DNA from: Anaerolineales bacterium
GTDB taxonomy: Bacteria > Chloroflexota > Anaerolineae > 4572-78 > NAK82
Direction: 5' to 3'
DNA: 64,000 nucleotides
Assembly (NCBI GenBank): GCA_020343875.1
Contig: CP070811.1
Coordinates: 925,114 to 989,113, forward strand
A model generated the notes under the pieces. The model did not search any database, was not told the DNA's origin, and saw only the letters and a list, made by a program, of their open reading frames with translations. Numbering within the stretch: the first letter of the stretch is position 1; every line of letters begins with the position of its first letter. The position numbers and the translations under genes are program-made. Below, piece after piece: positions 33,742 through 42,798 of this stretch.

Positions 33742-34869
33742 CTATTTGCTGCCGGTCACCCGCGTGTAGACGGCTAATGTTTCGTCGGCAGCTCGCTTCC
33801 AAGAGAACTGGGCGGCGCGGGCCAGACCTTGCTGGCGCATTGTCTCTCGCAGCGACTCGTCGCGCCAGATGGCGAGAATCTGATCTGCCATAGCCGCCAC
33901 GTCCGTTGGATCAAAGTAGCGTGCTGCCTGGCCACCCACTTCAGGCAGGCTTGAGGCGTCACTGCAAGCCACCGGCGTGCCGCAGGCCATTCCTTCCAGG
34001 ACCGGTAGGCCAAATCCCTCATGGTGTGACGGAACGACCACCAGCCTCGCCCCGCTGTATAAGGCTGGCAAGTCGGTGTCAGGCACAAAGCCGGGCATAA
34101 CCACGGTGTCGCCCAGAGCCAGTTCCTCCAGTTGCCGGAAGAAGTCCTCGTAAAGCCACCCTTTGCTACCCACTATCACCACTCGTATATCCTCGCCCGC
34201 TCGTCGCAGCCGATAGACCACCTTCAGCAACCGATTCAAGTTCTTGCGTGGCTCGATGGTGCCAACGTGGAGCAGGTAACAGTCTGGTAGCCGGTAACGA
34301 GCCTGAACTTGGGCAACCTGGTCGGGTGGGGCGGGTGCGAAGTGGGGCGCGGCCGCCTCGTGAACTACGCTGATTTTGGCCGGGTCCAGGCCGTAGAAGT
34401 TTACCAGATCTCGCTTCGTTGCCTGGGAGACGGCGATAATGGCTGAGGCACGGCGGCAGAAAAGGGGCATGGCTGCGTTGAGATACCAGTAGTTAAGCCG
34501 CTTGTGGTGTTGGGGGAATAGCCGAAAAATGAGGTCGTGGACGGTCAGGACTGTCGGCACGTGGCGCAGGGGCATCAGCAGATGCTCCGTGGCGTGGTAG
34601 AGCTCGGCGCCGGGCAGCAGGCGGTCGAATCCTAATCCCGCCAGTTGTCCCAGCCAGATGGCCATGCGCCAGGGCTTGTAGCCAGCGCGTACGCTACGAC
34701 TTGGAATTTCTTGCAGCCGGGTGGGGAGGCGTACCTGGCCGCTTCGGTTGAAAAACAAGGCAAAGCGAGCTGGATCTTTGACCACCAGTGCCCCGGCCAG
34801 GCTTTCGGCATACCGCCCCAAGCCGGCCCGGCCGTGCACGGCGGCAGCCACATCGATGTAGATTGGCAT
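33742..34869 (-). CDS. Glycosyltransferase, GT4 family
   Basis: 375 residues, GT-B fold. The acceptor half begins MPIYIDVAAAVHGRAGLGRYAESLAGAL; the donor half has HVGTIEPRKNLNRLL (about 195-210) and the E-x7-E motif PSHHEGFGLPVLEGMACGTP (about 285-305), then SSLPEVGGQAARYFDP. Retaining transfer from a nucleotide sugar in the cytosol is expected; the donor and acceptor are unknown. The start has AGGAG 5 nt upstream. It follows the two ABC-2 permease genes by 8 nt, so it may act on material that they help to move or place. The opposite-strand rtcB ends 70 nt away. Confidence 0.9.
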   Translation of the reverse strand: MPIYIDVAAAVHGRAGLGRYAESLAGALVVKDPARFALFFNRSGQVRLPTRLQEIPSRSVRAGYKPWRMAIWLGQLAGLGFDRLLPGAELYHATEHLLMPLRHVPTVLTVHDLIFRLFPQHHKRLNYWYLNAAMPLFCRRASAIIAVSQATKRDLVNFYGLDPAKISVVHEAAAPHFAPAPPDQVAQVQARYRLPDCYLLHVGTIEPRKNLNRLLKVVYRLRRAGEDIRVVIVGSKGWLYEDFFRQLEELALGDTVVMPGFVPDTDLPALYSGARLVVVPSHHEGFGLPVLEGMACGTPVACSDASSLPEVGGQAARYFDPTDVAAMADQILAIWRDESLRETMRQQGLARAAQFSWKRAADETLAVYTRVTGSK

Positions 34870-34877
34870 ATGCGCTC

Positions 34878-35987
34878 CTACTCAAATGCTCGCGCTACCC
34901 GACGCATGCTCAAATAAGCCATTCCCAGACCCAGGGCTGGCAGTGCCAGTGCTTCGGGCCACAGGGTCATCAAGTTTGCTCCCTTCAGCATAATAGACCG
35001 CAAGATAATCATAAAGTGGCGCATAGGGGAGAAGATGGACACGATTTTTAACCCAATCGGCAGACTCTCGACGGGCACCAGGTAGCCGGATAGCATAATC
35101 TCGGTTATGGCCAGCATGAATACAAATAGGACAGCCTGCTGTTGTGTGCGTGAGATAGCAGAGATCATCAGCCCCCAACTGACCTCGGCCGCAATGAACA
35201 GGGCTGAAAGCAAGAATAGAAGCTCCCAAGCGCCCTGCATCGGTACGTTGTATATACCTACGACGATGAAAAACATGATCACGAAGTTGGCCAGGCCAAT
35301 CATGGCCGAGGGAAGGGCCTTGCCAGCCAGCAATTCGAAGCGTCGTAGCGGGGTGACACTGAGCTGCTCAAGGGTACCCAGTTCGCGCTCGCGGGCTAGC
35401 ACCAACGAGGCGATCGCCAAGGTGACCTGATACGTGATGAAGGCAAGCTGGGCCGGGATGGCATAATTGCGGCCGTCCAGTGATTGGTTGAAGCGAACCG
35501 TCATTCGCAAATCCACAGGGCCAGATATGCCAGCCGTGGTGAGCAGGTGGGCCAAGTAGCTATTGATCGCACCTTCGGCGGTCCGCAGTCCGGTACTTCC
35601 GGCCATGCTGTTGGAGCCGTCGGCAATAACTTGCACCTGCGGAGAGGTATCCGGGTCAAACAGGTCCCGCTCGAAGTTGGGCGGGATGACGACCGCCAGA
35701 CCAGCCCGGCCACTGTCAATCAGGCGCTGCACCTCCTTCTTGCGGGTGGGAAAGTAATACAGGCCCAGTTCTTCGGTATTGTCAAGAGCCTGTGCCATGC
35801 CCCGACTGGTGCGGCTGTTATCCTGGTCCAGGACTGCTGTGCGCAGATTACTCACCCCGGTGCCTGTGGCCTGGGCTATTAATACCAGCTGCATGACCGG
35901 GAAGGTGAATAGAAAGACTGTCAACAGCCGGTCGCGGCTGAACTGGATGAACTCTTTGATGACGATGTGCCAGATACGAGTCAGCAC
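34878..35987 (-). CDS. ABC-2-type permease, second of a pair
   Basis: 369 residues: an N-terminal helix (about 21-42), a large extracellular domain (about 45-180, with LDQDNSRTSRGMAQALDN), and five C-terminal helices with the conserved ERELGTLEQLSVTP loop (about 195-208) typical of YhaP/YhhJ-type ABC-2 permeases. Such pairs export drugs or other hydrophobic compounds with an ATPase. The start is GTG 5 nt after the previous stop, without an obvious Shine-Dalgarno, so coupling is likely. No ATPase gene lies on either side. Confidence 0.88.
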   Translation of the reverse strand: MLTRIWHIVIKEFIQFSRDRLLTVFLFTFPVMQLVLIAQATGTGVSNLRTAVLDQDNSRTSRGMAQALDNTEELGLYYFPTRKKEVQRLIDSGRAGLAVVIPPNFERDLFDPDTSPQVQVIADGSNSMAGSTGLRTAEGAINSYLAHLLTTAGISGPVDLRMTVRFNQSLDGRNYAIPAQLAFITYQVTLAIASLVLARERELGTLEQLSVTPLRRFELLAGKALPSAMIGLANFVIMFFIVVGIYNVPMQGAWELLFLLSALFIAAEVSWGLMISAISRTQQQAVLFVFMLAITEIMLSGYLVPVESLPIGLKIVSIFSPMRHFMIILRSIMLKGANLMTLWPEALALPALGLGMAYLSMRRVARAFE

Positions 35988-35992
35988 GGGAA

Positions 35993-37102
35993 TTATAGTT
36001 TCTTTTTAAAGAGTGCCAGGCTAGTGACCAGAGCCGCCACTCCCATCCCCAGCAAGGTTACACTGGGTGCCACCAGATACGAAAGCCCCACCCCTTTCAA
36101 AAATATTGCCCGCGAAATGGTGATGAAATGGGTAGTAGGCAGGATTGAGGAAGACAGCACCGAGCGCCACGAGGCTTGGTTGATGGGATCAACCAGGCCC
36201 GATAGAAAGAAGCTTGGAACAAAGAAGGCCATCAGCACAATGAACGTCGCCGTCTGCTGACTGGCAACCCAATTGGAGATAACCAGGCTAAGCCCCATAC
36301 TAGCCACGAAGTAGTCGGCCGTCAACAGGATCAAGAGTAGCATGTTCCCCCGAAAGGGGACCTGAAACCACAAGACTGCCACCAGCCAGGCTAGAAAAAC
36401 GCTGCTGATCCCCGTCAACACATAGGCGCTGACTTTGCCCAACAGGTATTCTATTCCCTGAATCGGGGTGGCAAACAGTCTCTCAAGCGTACCGAGTTCT
36501 CTCTCGCGGGTCAGACCCAGGCTCAATGCCAGCGCCGGCAGTGCCAGAACCACCCCTATCAGGCCAGGAACCATGCTGATAAGCGACCTCAGGGTGACAT
36601 TGTACCAGGCCCGAGCCCGCAAATCAAAGGGGACGGAGAGCTCATGTGGCAGCGGCTGAATCTCGGTGGCCACAGCTTGAGATGCGGCTGCGATCATGCC
36701 AATCGTCTGATTAGCGGCGATCGTGTCGCTACCATCAATCACAACCTGAACTTGGGCCACGTGCCGGCCATCGACCGACTCGCTAAAGCCGGGTGGGATG
36801 ACCAGGGCTGCGTCCACTGTCCCAGCCACTAGCAGCTGGTCGAGGGTGTCGTAGTCATCTGCCAGGGCCACCATCGAGAGCGCGTCGCCGCTGAATATGC
36901 CTGCTATGTAGTCTCGTGCTGGTTGACTCTTGTCCAGGTCCATAACCGCCAAGTTGGCGTGATCTACGTCAAAAGAAAAGACATAGGCGAATGTAAACAA
37001 CATAAAAGCCGGGGACGCCGTCACCAGAAAAAGGGTGCGGAGATCTCGGGTGATGTGGCGCAATTCTTTCAGGGCAACAGCCAAGGTTCTGCGCAGTGAC
37101 AT
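35993..37102 (-). CDS. ABC-2-type permease, first of a pair
   Basis: Permease paralogous to the next gene: helix at about 25-47, extracellular domain with FDVDHANLAVMDLDKSQPARD, ERELGTLERLFATPIQGIEYLLGK loop (about 218-240), and terminal helices. Starting at the internal Met at 37102 gives exactly 369 residues, the same length as its partner, and begins at the basic SLRRTLAVALKELRHI. A longer frame to 37207 would add 35 residues that look non-coding, so 37102 is preferred although no clear Shine-Dalgarno is seen. The missing ATPase is notable. Divergent from a small membrane-anchored protein. Confidence 0.86.
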   Translation of the reverse strand: MSLRRTLAVALKELRHITRDLRTLFLVTASPAFMLFTFAYVFSFDVDHANLAVMDLDKSQPARDYIAGIFSGDALSMVALADDYDTLDQLLVAGTVDAALVIPPGFSESVDGRHVAQVQVVIDGSDTIAANQTIGMIAAASQAVATEIQPLPHELSVPFDLRARAWYNVTLRSLISMVPGLIGVVLALPALALSLGLTRERELGTLERLFATPIQGIEYLLGKVSAYVLTGISSVFLAWLVAVLWFQVPFRGNMLLLILLTADYFVASMGLSLVISNWVASQQTATFIVLMAFFVPSFFLSGLVDPINQASWRSVLSSSILPTTHFITISRAIFLKGVGLSYLVAPSVTLLGMGVAALVTSLALFKKKL

Positions 37103-37245
37103 ACTGAGAACCAATTTGTGCTTCAGGGTGATGGGAATTGTAACACAAGGCGCAATCGGTGCCAAAAGCGGTTTGTTTGGGGTGCGTCCCAAGAATCTGG
37201 GGTGCACCCTTTGTTTGGGACTCAGGGGGGTACGCGTGAGAAATG

Positions 37246-37254
37246 TGGTATAAT
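37246..37254 (+). promoter_or_regulatory. Extended -10 promoter
   Basis: TGG-TATAAT (TATAAT at 37249-37254), about 85 nt before the next + gene; no good -35 box. Confidence 0.5.
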
Positions 37255-37339
37255 TGTCACAATATGGTGCGTTGCTTCACCCAATGGCCCAGCATTCCTT
37301 GCCGTTTAAGGACGGGCACAGTTTAGAGGTGATGATGAG

Positions 37340-37924
37340 ATGAAAACTAAAACCAGGGTGAGCGACCCTTATGGAGACAATGCAAACCTGACCATATTGT
37401 GGATTGCCACCCTTCTGTTATGCCTGGCTGTACTCCTTTTGCTGTTTAGCAGGGTCAGCCGCCAGACAACTCCAACCTCGCCTGCCCTGCTGGCTGTGAC
37501 AGTGGCCCCCAACCCGACACGGGCCCCAAGCTCAGCACCAAGTTCTACACGCATCAGCTCCACATCATCAACTTTTGCAATTGCCAGGGAGCCGTTCACC
37601 GCTGTCTTGGAGACTGATGCAGATGTACTGTTGGGACCAGACGGTATGCAAAAGGATGCTGAACGCAACAGGATAAAGCAGCAGATTCGCGACATGTTTA
37701 GATCTTACAGCTCGCAGCAAGCTGGCATCGTCTTGGCTTTTGGTGTATCCCCTGAGCCTTCTGAGGGGAACAAGCTGGCGGCTGAAGTGAACCAGCTGTT
37801 GCTTGAAGAGTCTCCGGAGGTGTTTGGCTTGGCGGCTCTCAGGAATTTTCATACGATAAATGCGGATCGTTCTGAAAGAGGGAAGGTCGAGATAGAGGTC
37901 CACTTCTTGTTAAGAACCCCCTAA
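37340..37924 (+). CDS. Hypothetical membrane-anchored protein
   Basis: 194 residues with one transmembrane helix (about 18-38), a Ser/Thr/Pro-rich linker (about 42-80), and a polar C-terminal domain of about 110 residues with alternating strands and a helix (IVLAFGVSPEPSEGNKLAAE and KVEIEVHFLL). The topology is cytoplasmic N-terminus, domain outside. No family is recognised. A GAGGTGATG stretch lies upstream of the ATG, and an extended -10 promoter precedes it. It stands alone between the ABC permeases and ftsZ. Confidence 0.6.
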   Translation: MKTKTRVSDPYGDNANLTILWIATLLLCLAVLLLLFSRVSRQTTPTSPALLAVTVAPNPTRAPSSAPSSTRISSTSSTFAIAREPFTAVLETDADVLLGPDGMQKDAERNRIKQQIRDMFRSYSSQQAGIVLAFGVSPEPSEGNKLAAEVNQLLLEESPEVFGLAALRNFHTINADRSERGKVEIEVHFLLRTP

Positions 37925-37944
37925 ACGTCTGTTGGGTAAAGGGT

Positions 37945-37973
37945 GCGCCCCTGGCCGGAATGACCAGGGGCGC
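37945..37973. terminator. Hairpin at the convergent end, left
   Basis: 10-bp arms GCGCCCCTGG (37945-37954) and CCAGGGGCGC (37964-37973), a 9-nt loop, no T-run. It may end transcription of the small membrane-protein gene. Confidence 0.45.
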
Positions 37974-38020
37974 GCGGGGATGCAGTTGCGGTTTTTAGCC
38001 CAACCGCGGGGCTGGCAGAA

Positions 38021-38061
38021 GGTACGCCGGAAGATAAGCGTCAGAAGAAACCCGGCGTACC
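38021..38061 (-). terminator. Hairpin downstream of ftsZ
   Basis: 10-bp arms GGTACGCCGG (38021-38030) and CCGGCGTACC (38052-38061) with a 21-nt loop, 40 nt past the ftsZ stop. On the minus strand only TTCT follows, so it is a weak terminator candidate for the division operon. Confidence 0.45.
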
Positions 38062-38102
38062 GAGTTTGGCTGGTTGCATTGTGGCCTTAACCCTTATACC
38101 GG

Positions 38103-39170
38103 CTATCGTCGCCGCAGGAAAGCTGGGATGTCCAGGTCATCTTGGTCGAAGCGTTGAACAGGAAAGTCGATGGTCTTCCTCTTGCCGGCCACATAAGGTT
38201 TGCGCTGGCTCATCGCGTCGAAGCCAGTGGCGATGACGGTGATACGAATATCATCGCCCATTCCCTCGTCAATGACAGCCCCGAAAATGATATTGGCGTC
38301 GGGATGGGCCTTGGCCCGGATAATTTCAGCCGCTTCGTTAACTTCAAACAGGCTCAGGTTGGAGCCACCTGTGACATTGAACAGGATGCCATGCGCGCCA
38401 TCGATGGTCACGTCAAGTAAGGCACTGGCAATAGCACTTTGCGCGGCATCGGCAGCCCGGGTCTCGCCGTTGGCTTTGCCTACGGCCATCAACGCAGCTC
38501 CACCTTCGTTCATGATCGAGCGTACGTCGGCGAAATCGAGGTTAATCAGCCCCGGCACGGTGATCAACTCGGAAATGCCCTGGATGCCCTGGCGCAACAC
38601 ATCATCCGCAACCACGAAGGCTTGAGTGATCGAGGTCTTCTTCTCCACGATCTCCAGCAGCCGGTCGTTGGGGATGATGATCAGGGTATCTACCTTTTCT
38701 TTGAGGCGTTCGATGCCCTCTTCGGCCAGGGCACGGCGGCGACTACCCTCGAAGGTGAAGGGCCTGGTGACCACGCCGATGGTCAGTGAGCCGCTTTTCT
38801 TGGCCAGTTCGGCGATGATGGGTGCGGCACCAGTGCCAGTGCCCCCTCCCATGCCGCAGGTGACAAAGACCATATCGGCACCGGTCAGGATGTCCTGGAT
38901 ATCCTCTGATGACTCTTCGGCTGCCTTTTCGCCGATCTCTGGATCGCCGCCAGCTCCCAGGCCCCGCGTCAACTTGTCGCCGATGCGAATGCGCTGGGCA
39001 GCGTTGCTCATCAGCAAAGCCTGGGCATCGGTGTTGACTGCCACAAAGTCAACACCTCGTAGGCCTTCGGCAATCATCCTATTGACGGCGTTGGAGCCGC
39101 CGCCACCCACTCCTACGACTTTGATCTGGGCAAAATGTTCAGGTTCTGTTAGTTGATTTCCGTACTGCAT
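38103..39170 (-). CDS. ftsZ: Cell division protein FtsZ
   Basis: Tubulin-like GTPase that forms the division ring. The 355 residues include [17 protein letters not shown], the tubulin signature [12 protein letters not shown] (about 107-118), the T7-loop region [10 protein letters not shown], and a short C-terminal tail ending [11 protein letters not shown], the docking peptide for FtsA and other partners. GGAG lies 8 nt before the ATG. It is last in the division/wall cluster, 76 nt after ftsA. The linker is short compared with many bacteria. Confidence 0.98.
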   Translation of the reverse strand: MQYGNQLTEPEHFAQIKVVGVGGGGSNAVNRMIAEGLRGVDFVAVNTDAQALLMSNAAQRIRIGDKLTRGLGAGGDPEIGEKAAEESSEDIQDILTGADMVFVTCGMGGGTGTGAAPIIAELAKKSGSLTIGVVTRPFTFEGSRRRALAEEGIERLKEKVDTLIIIPNDRLLEIVEKKTSITQAFVVADDVLRQGIQGISELITVPGLINLDFADVRSIMNEGGAALMAVGKANGETRAADAAQSAIASALLDVTIDGAHGILFNVTGGSNLSLFEVNEAAEIIRAKAHPDANIIFGAVIDEGMGDDIRITVIATGFDAMSQRKPYVAGKRKTIDFPVQRFDQDDLDIPAFLRRR

Positions 39171-39246
39171 CTCCCGTTCTCCTTTGCTTTTTGGGGAACT
39201 GGGTGCTGGGAGCGAAAACCTACGATCAACTCCTAGACTCCGGTTC

Positions 39247-40479
39247 CTAATTTCTGATTTGTCTCTCCGGTAAAAATGCTCTCAGCCAGCCGGGTAATCT
39301 GAAGTGCCCGTTACGCCGGGCGCGATCTGGTTGAGGTGCATCGTGGCGCAAACCCCACTGCAACAATCCAACGCTGGTGGCGTAGGATGGACTACCCAAG
39401 ATATCTACCAGGCCTTGCAAGTCTTGCGGGGCGCCGATGCGGACTGGTAGGTTCAACGCATCCCGTGCCAGATCACGGATGCCAGCCAAGTCGGCGGTGC
39501 CACCACACAGAACCACCCCGGCCGGCAGCAGACCATCGTAGCCCGAGCGTTTGATCTCCTGGAGAATGAGGTCAAAGATTTCCTCTGTGCGGGCCTCGAC
39601 TATCTGAGATAGAAACTGGCGTGAAACCTGCTGCCGTTCTCCTTCACCGAATACGGCCACGTCGAAGGTCTCGTTAGGCCGGATGGACTGAGGGCGAGCA
39701 TGGCCGTGCTTGATCTTCAGTTCCTCGGCAGTGGTGAAGGGAGTTCGCAGCCCGATGGCAATATCGTTGGTGATGTGCTCTCCGCCGGTAGGCAGCACGG
39801 CGGTATGCCAGATGCTGCCTTCAATGAAAATGGCAATGTCAGCAGTGCCTCCACCAATGTCAGCCAAGACAACACCCATTTCACGCTCTACATCGGTCAA
39901 TACGGCTTCGCCTGAGGCCAGCGGCTCCAGTACCAAGGCATCAATGCCCATGCCGGTTGCTTGCACGCACTTGACCAAATTATGAATAGAGGAGGTTGCT
40001 CCGGTGATAATGTGCGATTCTACCTCGAGGCGGTAGGCCTGCATGCCGAGTGGATCACGCACGCCACCGTCGTCGTCCACGGTGTAGCCACGTGGGATGA
40101 CGTGTAGTATCTCGCGGTTATGAGGGATAACAACAGCGCGGGCGGCGTCCAGGGCGCGTTCGATGTCGGCCGGCTGGATGCCGCGTTCCCCTCGATTGAT
40201 TGCTACCACTCCCCGGCTGTTAATGGCAGAGACGTGAGCCCCAGCCAGCCCCACGTACGCGTTTTCGATCGTGTAGCCGGAGATGCGCTCAGCCTTTTCG
40301 ATCGAGGTGGCGATGGCGTCGGTAGCGTCTTGCACATTGACAACCACTCCCTTGCGGATGCCGCGGGACGGAGTAACCCCCACGCCTACAATGCGCAGGC
40401 CGCGCGTCTCGTCAACCTCGCCGACCAGGGTGCAAATCTTGGTGCTGCCGACATCTATGCCGACGATGGTGCGCTCCAC
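39247..40479 (-). CDS. ftsA: Cell division protein FtsA
   Basis: Actin-like membrane anchor of the Z-ring. 410 residues with [17 protein letters not shown] at the N-terminus, the 1C domain near residues 85-165, and the nucleotide-binding [16 protein letters not shown] (about 205-220) and [13 protein letters not shown] (about 335-347). The C-terminus [17 protein letters not shown] is a plausible amphipathic membrane helix (about 394-410). The start is GTG with GGAGG 6 nt upstream. It has its own candidate promoter, allowing ftsA-ftsZ to be made independently of the wall genes. Confidence 0.97.
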   Translation of the reverse strand: MERTIVGIDVGSTKICTLVGEVDETRGLRIVGVGVTPSRGIRKGVVVNVQDATDAIATSIEKAERISGYTIENAYVGLAGAHVSAINSRGVVAINRGERGIQPADIERALDAARAVVIPHNREILHVIPRGYTVDDDGGVRDPLGMQAYRLEVESHIITGATSSIHNLVKCVQATGMGIDALVLEPLASGEAVLTDVEREMGVVLADIGGGTADIAIFIEGSIWHTAVLPTGGEHITNDIAIGLRTPFTTAEELKIKHGHARPQSIRPNETFDVAVFGEGERQQVSRQFLSQIVEARTEEIFDLILQEIKRSGYDGLLPAGVVLCGGTADLAGIRDLARDALNLPVRIGAPQDLQGLVDILGSPSYATSVGLLQWGLRHDAPQPDRARRNGHFRLPGWLRAFLPERQIRN

Positions 40480-40510
40480 GCTTTACCTCCACCTGGTATT
40501 ATTTCGCAAG

Positions 40511-40546
40511 TGGTGGTTGCCATGATTATGGAATCTGTAACCACCA
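40511..40546. repeat. Inverted repeat in the ftsA leader
   Basis: 8-bp arms TGGTGGTT (40511-40518) and AACCACCA (40539-40546), beginning at the -10 box of the ftsA promoter and lying between it and the start codon; a possible operator or 5' hairpin. Confidence 0.4.
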
Positions 40547-40574
40547 GTGTACCACAATTTCTTGTGTTTGACAA
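40546..40574 (-). promoter_or_regulatory. Promoter of ftsA-ftsZ
   Basis: Minus strand TTGTCA (40574-40569), 17 nt, TACACT (40551-40546), about 65 nt before the ftsA start. Confidence 0.55.
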
Positions 40575-40613
40575 GGGGCCATACCACAACATATAGTATT
40601 CCGTTTCTCTGGT

Positions 40614-41402
40614 CTACTTGTAGAACGGTTTCTCCACAAATCTAATGTCAATGAATTCCGGCGCTGTGCCGTGTGCCAGCAAATCTTTGCGCAGGTTGAT
40701 CAAAATGGTGAGCTTGGCGTCCATATTCTGTCCATCTCCCAGGTGAACCGGCCAACCTTCTGGCGTATTGAAGCTGATGCCTGTAGCTCGTGAGTAGTGC
40801 ATTACCCGTAGGTCAGGTAGCAGCCGACGCAGTGAGTGAGCTGCCTCTATAATAGACGGATCCAGCGCCTGGCCGGGCGAGACTGGCTGAGCATCGATAT
40901 CAATGATTGTCAAGGTGTCGGATAGGACTGTGCGAGAGGGTATGACCGTCCCCTCGACGTCAACCCACCACTGGGCATCACCAATCTGCCAAACGAATTC
41001 GGGATTCCGTTCCTCGATGGTGATGAACACATGCGCCGGTAAGCGCACTTTTACCTGCGCCGATTTCACGCTGGGCAGTGCCTCAACCCGCGCCGCCGTT
41101 TGGTCCGAGTCCACCCAAAAAATGCTCACACCTTCCAACTCAGTCGCAGCGTATACCTCTTCTGCAGCCACCAACACATTGCCCTGCACCTCCACACCGT
41201 AGACGTAGAATCTAGGAGAGCTGAAGATATAGTAGGTGGTCCAGCCCAAAATCACCAGCAGCAAAGCCGCGATCAGCCTTGGCCCAACTGCCTGCCATCT
41301 TGGGGCTGCGGGCGCCAGCGAGAAGGGAGTGCGTGGGGCGGTGCTGTAATATTGGGTACCTAGCCGCCGTTGTGAGCGACGGCCCGCTCGTCTGCGCGTC
41401 AC
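40614..41402 (-). CDS. ftsQ: Cell division protein FtsQ/DivIB
   Basis: Bitopic divisome protein linking FtsL/FtsB-type partners. 262 residues: an Arg-rich cytoplasmic tail (1-38), one transmembrane helix (about 42-60), a POTRA domain (about 65-135: YVYGVEVQGNVLVAAEEVYA, LPSVKSAQVKVRLPAHVFITI), then the FtsQ beta domain (FVWQIGDAQWWVDVEGTVI). The start is GTG at 41402. It lies between ddl and ftsA as in most such clusters. Size and order make the call firm despite low general conservation of the family. Confidence 0.93.
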   Translation of the reverse strand: MTRRRAGRRSQRRLGTQYYSTAPRTPFSLAPAAPRWQAVGPRLIAALLLVILGWTTYYIFSSPRFYVYGVEVQGNVLVAAEEVYAATELEGVSIFWVDSDQTAARVEALPSVKSAQVKVRLPAHVFITIEERNPEFVWQIGDAQWWVDVEGTVIPSRTVLSDTLTIIDIDAQPVSPGQALDPSIIEAAHSLRRLLPDLRVMHYSRATGISFNTPEGWPVHLGDGQNMDAKLTILINLRKDLLAHGTAPEFIDIRFVEKPFYK

Positions 41403-41454
41403 GTTTCACTTCCTGGGTGAATCGAATACCTTGTACTCTCTATTCCATCTTTCT

Positions 41455-42594
41455 TCACGTCGCCATGGACGTGTCAAATGACGTTTCTGTGCGACTCTTA
41501 TCCGTGTGGCGCTCGAAGGCAAGTTGAATCAGCCGGTCTATTAGCTCTGTGTAGCTTATGCCAGTGGCTTCCCAAAGCTTGGGATACATGCTGATGGGGG
41601 TGAAACCGGGAATCGTATTCATCTCGTTCAGCCAGAGTTCTTGGGTCACTTTATCCATCAAAAAGTCGACTCGGGCCATACCGGCACAGTCCACGCATGT
41701 ATAAGCTTTGATGGCCAGTTGACGGACTTGCTCGGTCAGCTCTTCAGAGATAGGGGCCGGTATGAGCAAGTCCGAGGCATTATCAATGTACTTGGCGGCG
41801 TAACTGTAGAAGTCACGTGAGGGGATGATCTCCCCTGGCACAGAGGCGATAGGGTCCTCATTGCCCAATATGCTGACTTCGATTTCCCGCGCCTGGATGC
41901 CCTGTTCAACAATGAGCTTGCGGTCGAAGTGAGCCGCCTGATCCAGGCCGGCAACCAGTTCTTGCCGGTTCCGGGCCCTACTAACGCCAACACTGGAACC
42001 CAGGTTGGCTGGTTTGGTGAACATAGGGTAGCGCAATGCCGCTTCGCAATCGCTGATTACACTGGTTGGATCGGTCTCCCATCTCTTGCGCAAGACGACG
42101 CGATAGGGAAGGACTGGGAAGCCGTGAGAGCAGAAGATGTCTTTGGCGATGGCCTTGTCCATGGACACCGCGCTGGCCGTGACCCCAGCCCCCACGTAAG
42201 GCAGCCCTGTCAGCTCCAGGAGACCTTGCACCGTACCGTCTTCTCCGTAAGGGCCGTGGAGCACGGGGAAGATCACATCCAGTTCCAAGGGGGCATTCAC
42301 TGTAGTCAGCGGGCTTTGACCTGGCTCCAGCGGAACCAGCACAGTCTGGAGCGCTTCGGCCTCTTCCTCAGCCATGGCAGCTAAGGCTGGGGGTATTTCG
42401 GCGGCAGCCCGTAATGCCTTCATCGGATCGCCACCTACCAGCCAGTGCCCCTCCTGGGAGATACCAATGGGCACCACCTCGTATTTGTTCTTATCAATTG
42501 CTTTCATAATCCCCTGGGCAGAAGTCAGGCTTACCTCGTGTTCACCTGACTTCCCTCCAAAAAGGATAGCGACTCGAATCTTATCTTTGGCCAT
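41455..42594 (-). CDS. ddl: D-alanine--D-alanine ligase
   Basis: ATP-grasp ligase that makes the D-Ala-D-Ala terminus of the wall peptide. Using the Met at 42594 gives 379 residues beginning AKDKIRVAILFGGKSGEHEVSL, the canonical N-terminus with GAAGAG upstream; a frame to 42687 would add 31 unlikely residues. Catalytic blocks are LPYVGAGVTASAVSMDKAIAK, FTKPANLGSSVGVSRAR, RVDFLMDK and LNEMNTIPGFTPISMYPKLW. An insert at about 60-95 is Ala/Glu-rich. It is downstream of murB with a gap of about 200 nt that may hold a small membrane-protein gene. Confidence 0.96.
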   Translation of the reverse strand: MAKDKIRVAILFGGKSGEHEVSLTSAQGIMKAIDKNKYEVVPIGISQEGHWLVGGDPMKALRAAAEIPPALAAMAEEEAEALQTVLVPLEPGQSPLTTVNAPLELDVIFPVLHGPYGEDGTVQGLLELTGLPYVGAGVTASAVSMDKAIAKDIFCSHGFPVLPYRVVLRKRWETDPTSVISDCEAALRYPMFTKPANLGSSVGVSRARNRQELVAGLDQAAHFDRKLIVEQGIQAREIEVSILGNEDPIASVPGEIIPSRDFYSYAAKYIDNASDLLIPAPISEELTEQVRQLAIKAYTCVDCAGMARVDFLMDKVTQELWLNEMNTIPGFTPISMYPKLWEATGISYTELIDRLIQLAFERHTDKSRTETSFDTSMAT

Positions 42595-42608
42595 AGCGCT
42601 CTTCGTGA

Positions 42609-42776
42609 TTACCACGGATGTGGCAGTGTTGCTAACGCCAGCAACAGCGTCAGACTGACAATCAAGCAAAGGACCAGCTGTAGCCATACTGCCCCCCCGT
42701 CCTGTACCTGGCCGCTCCCCGAAGACTGCCCTGTTTCGTCCGGTGCAGTCTGACCTGATTGTGCTACGTGAGGCAT
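42609..42776 (-). CDS. Possible small membrane protein between murB and ddl
   Basis: A 55-residue frame from ATG 42776: a polar, Gln/Gly-rich first half followed by one strongly hydrophobic stretch (LQLVLCLIVSLTLLLALA) and a short tail. It fills most of the murB-ddl gap, where a septal regulator could sit. No Shine-Dalgarno is visible and the family is not recognised, so it may be chance. Confidence 0.3.
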   Translation of the reverse strand: MPHVAQSGQTAPDETGQSSGSGQVQDGGAVWLQLVLCLIVSLTLLLALATLPHPW

Positions 42777-42798
42777 AGTGGGGGACTGCCGGTTAGGC

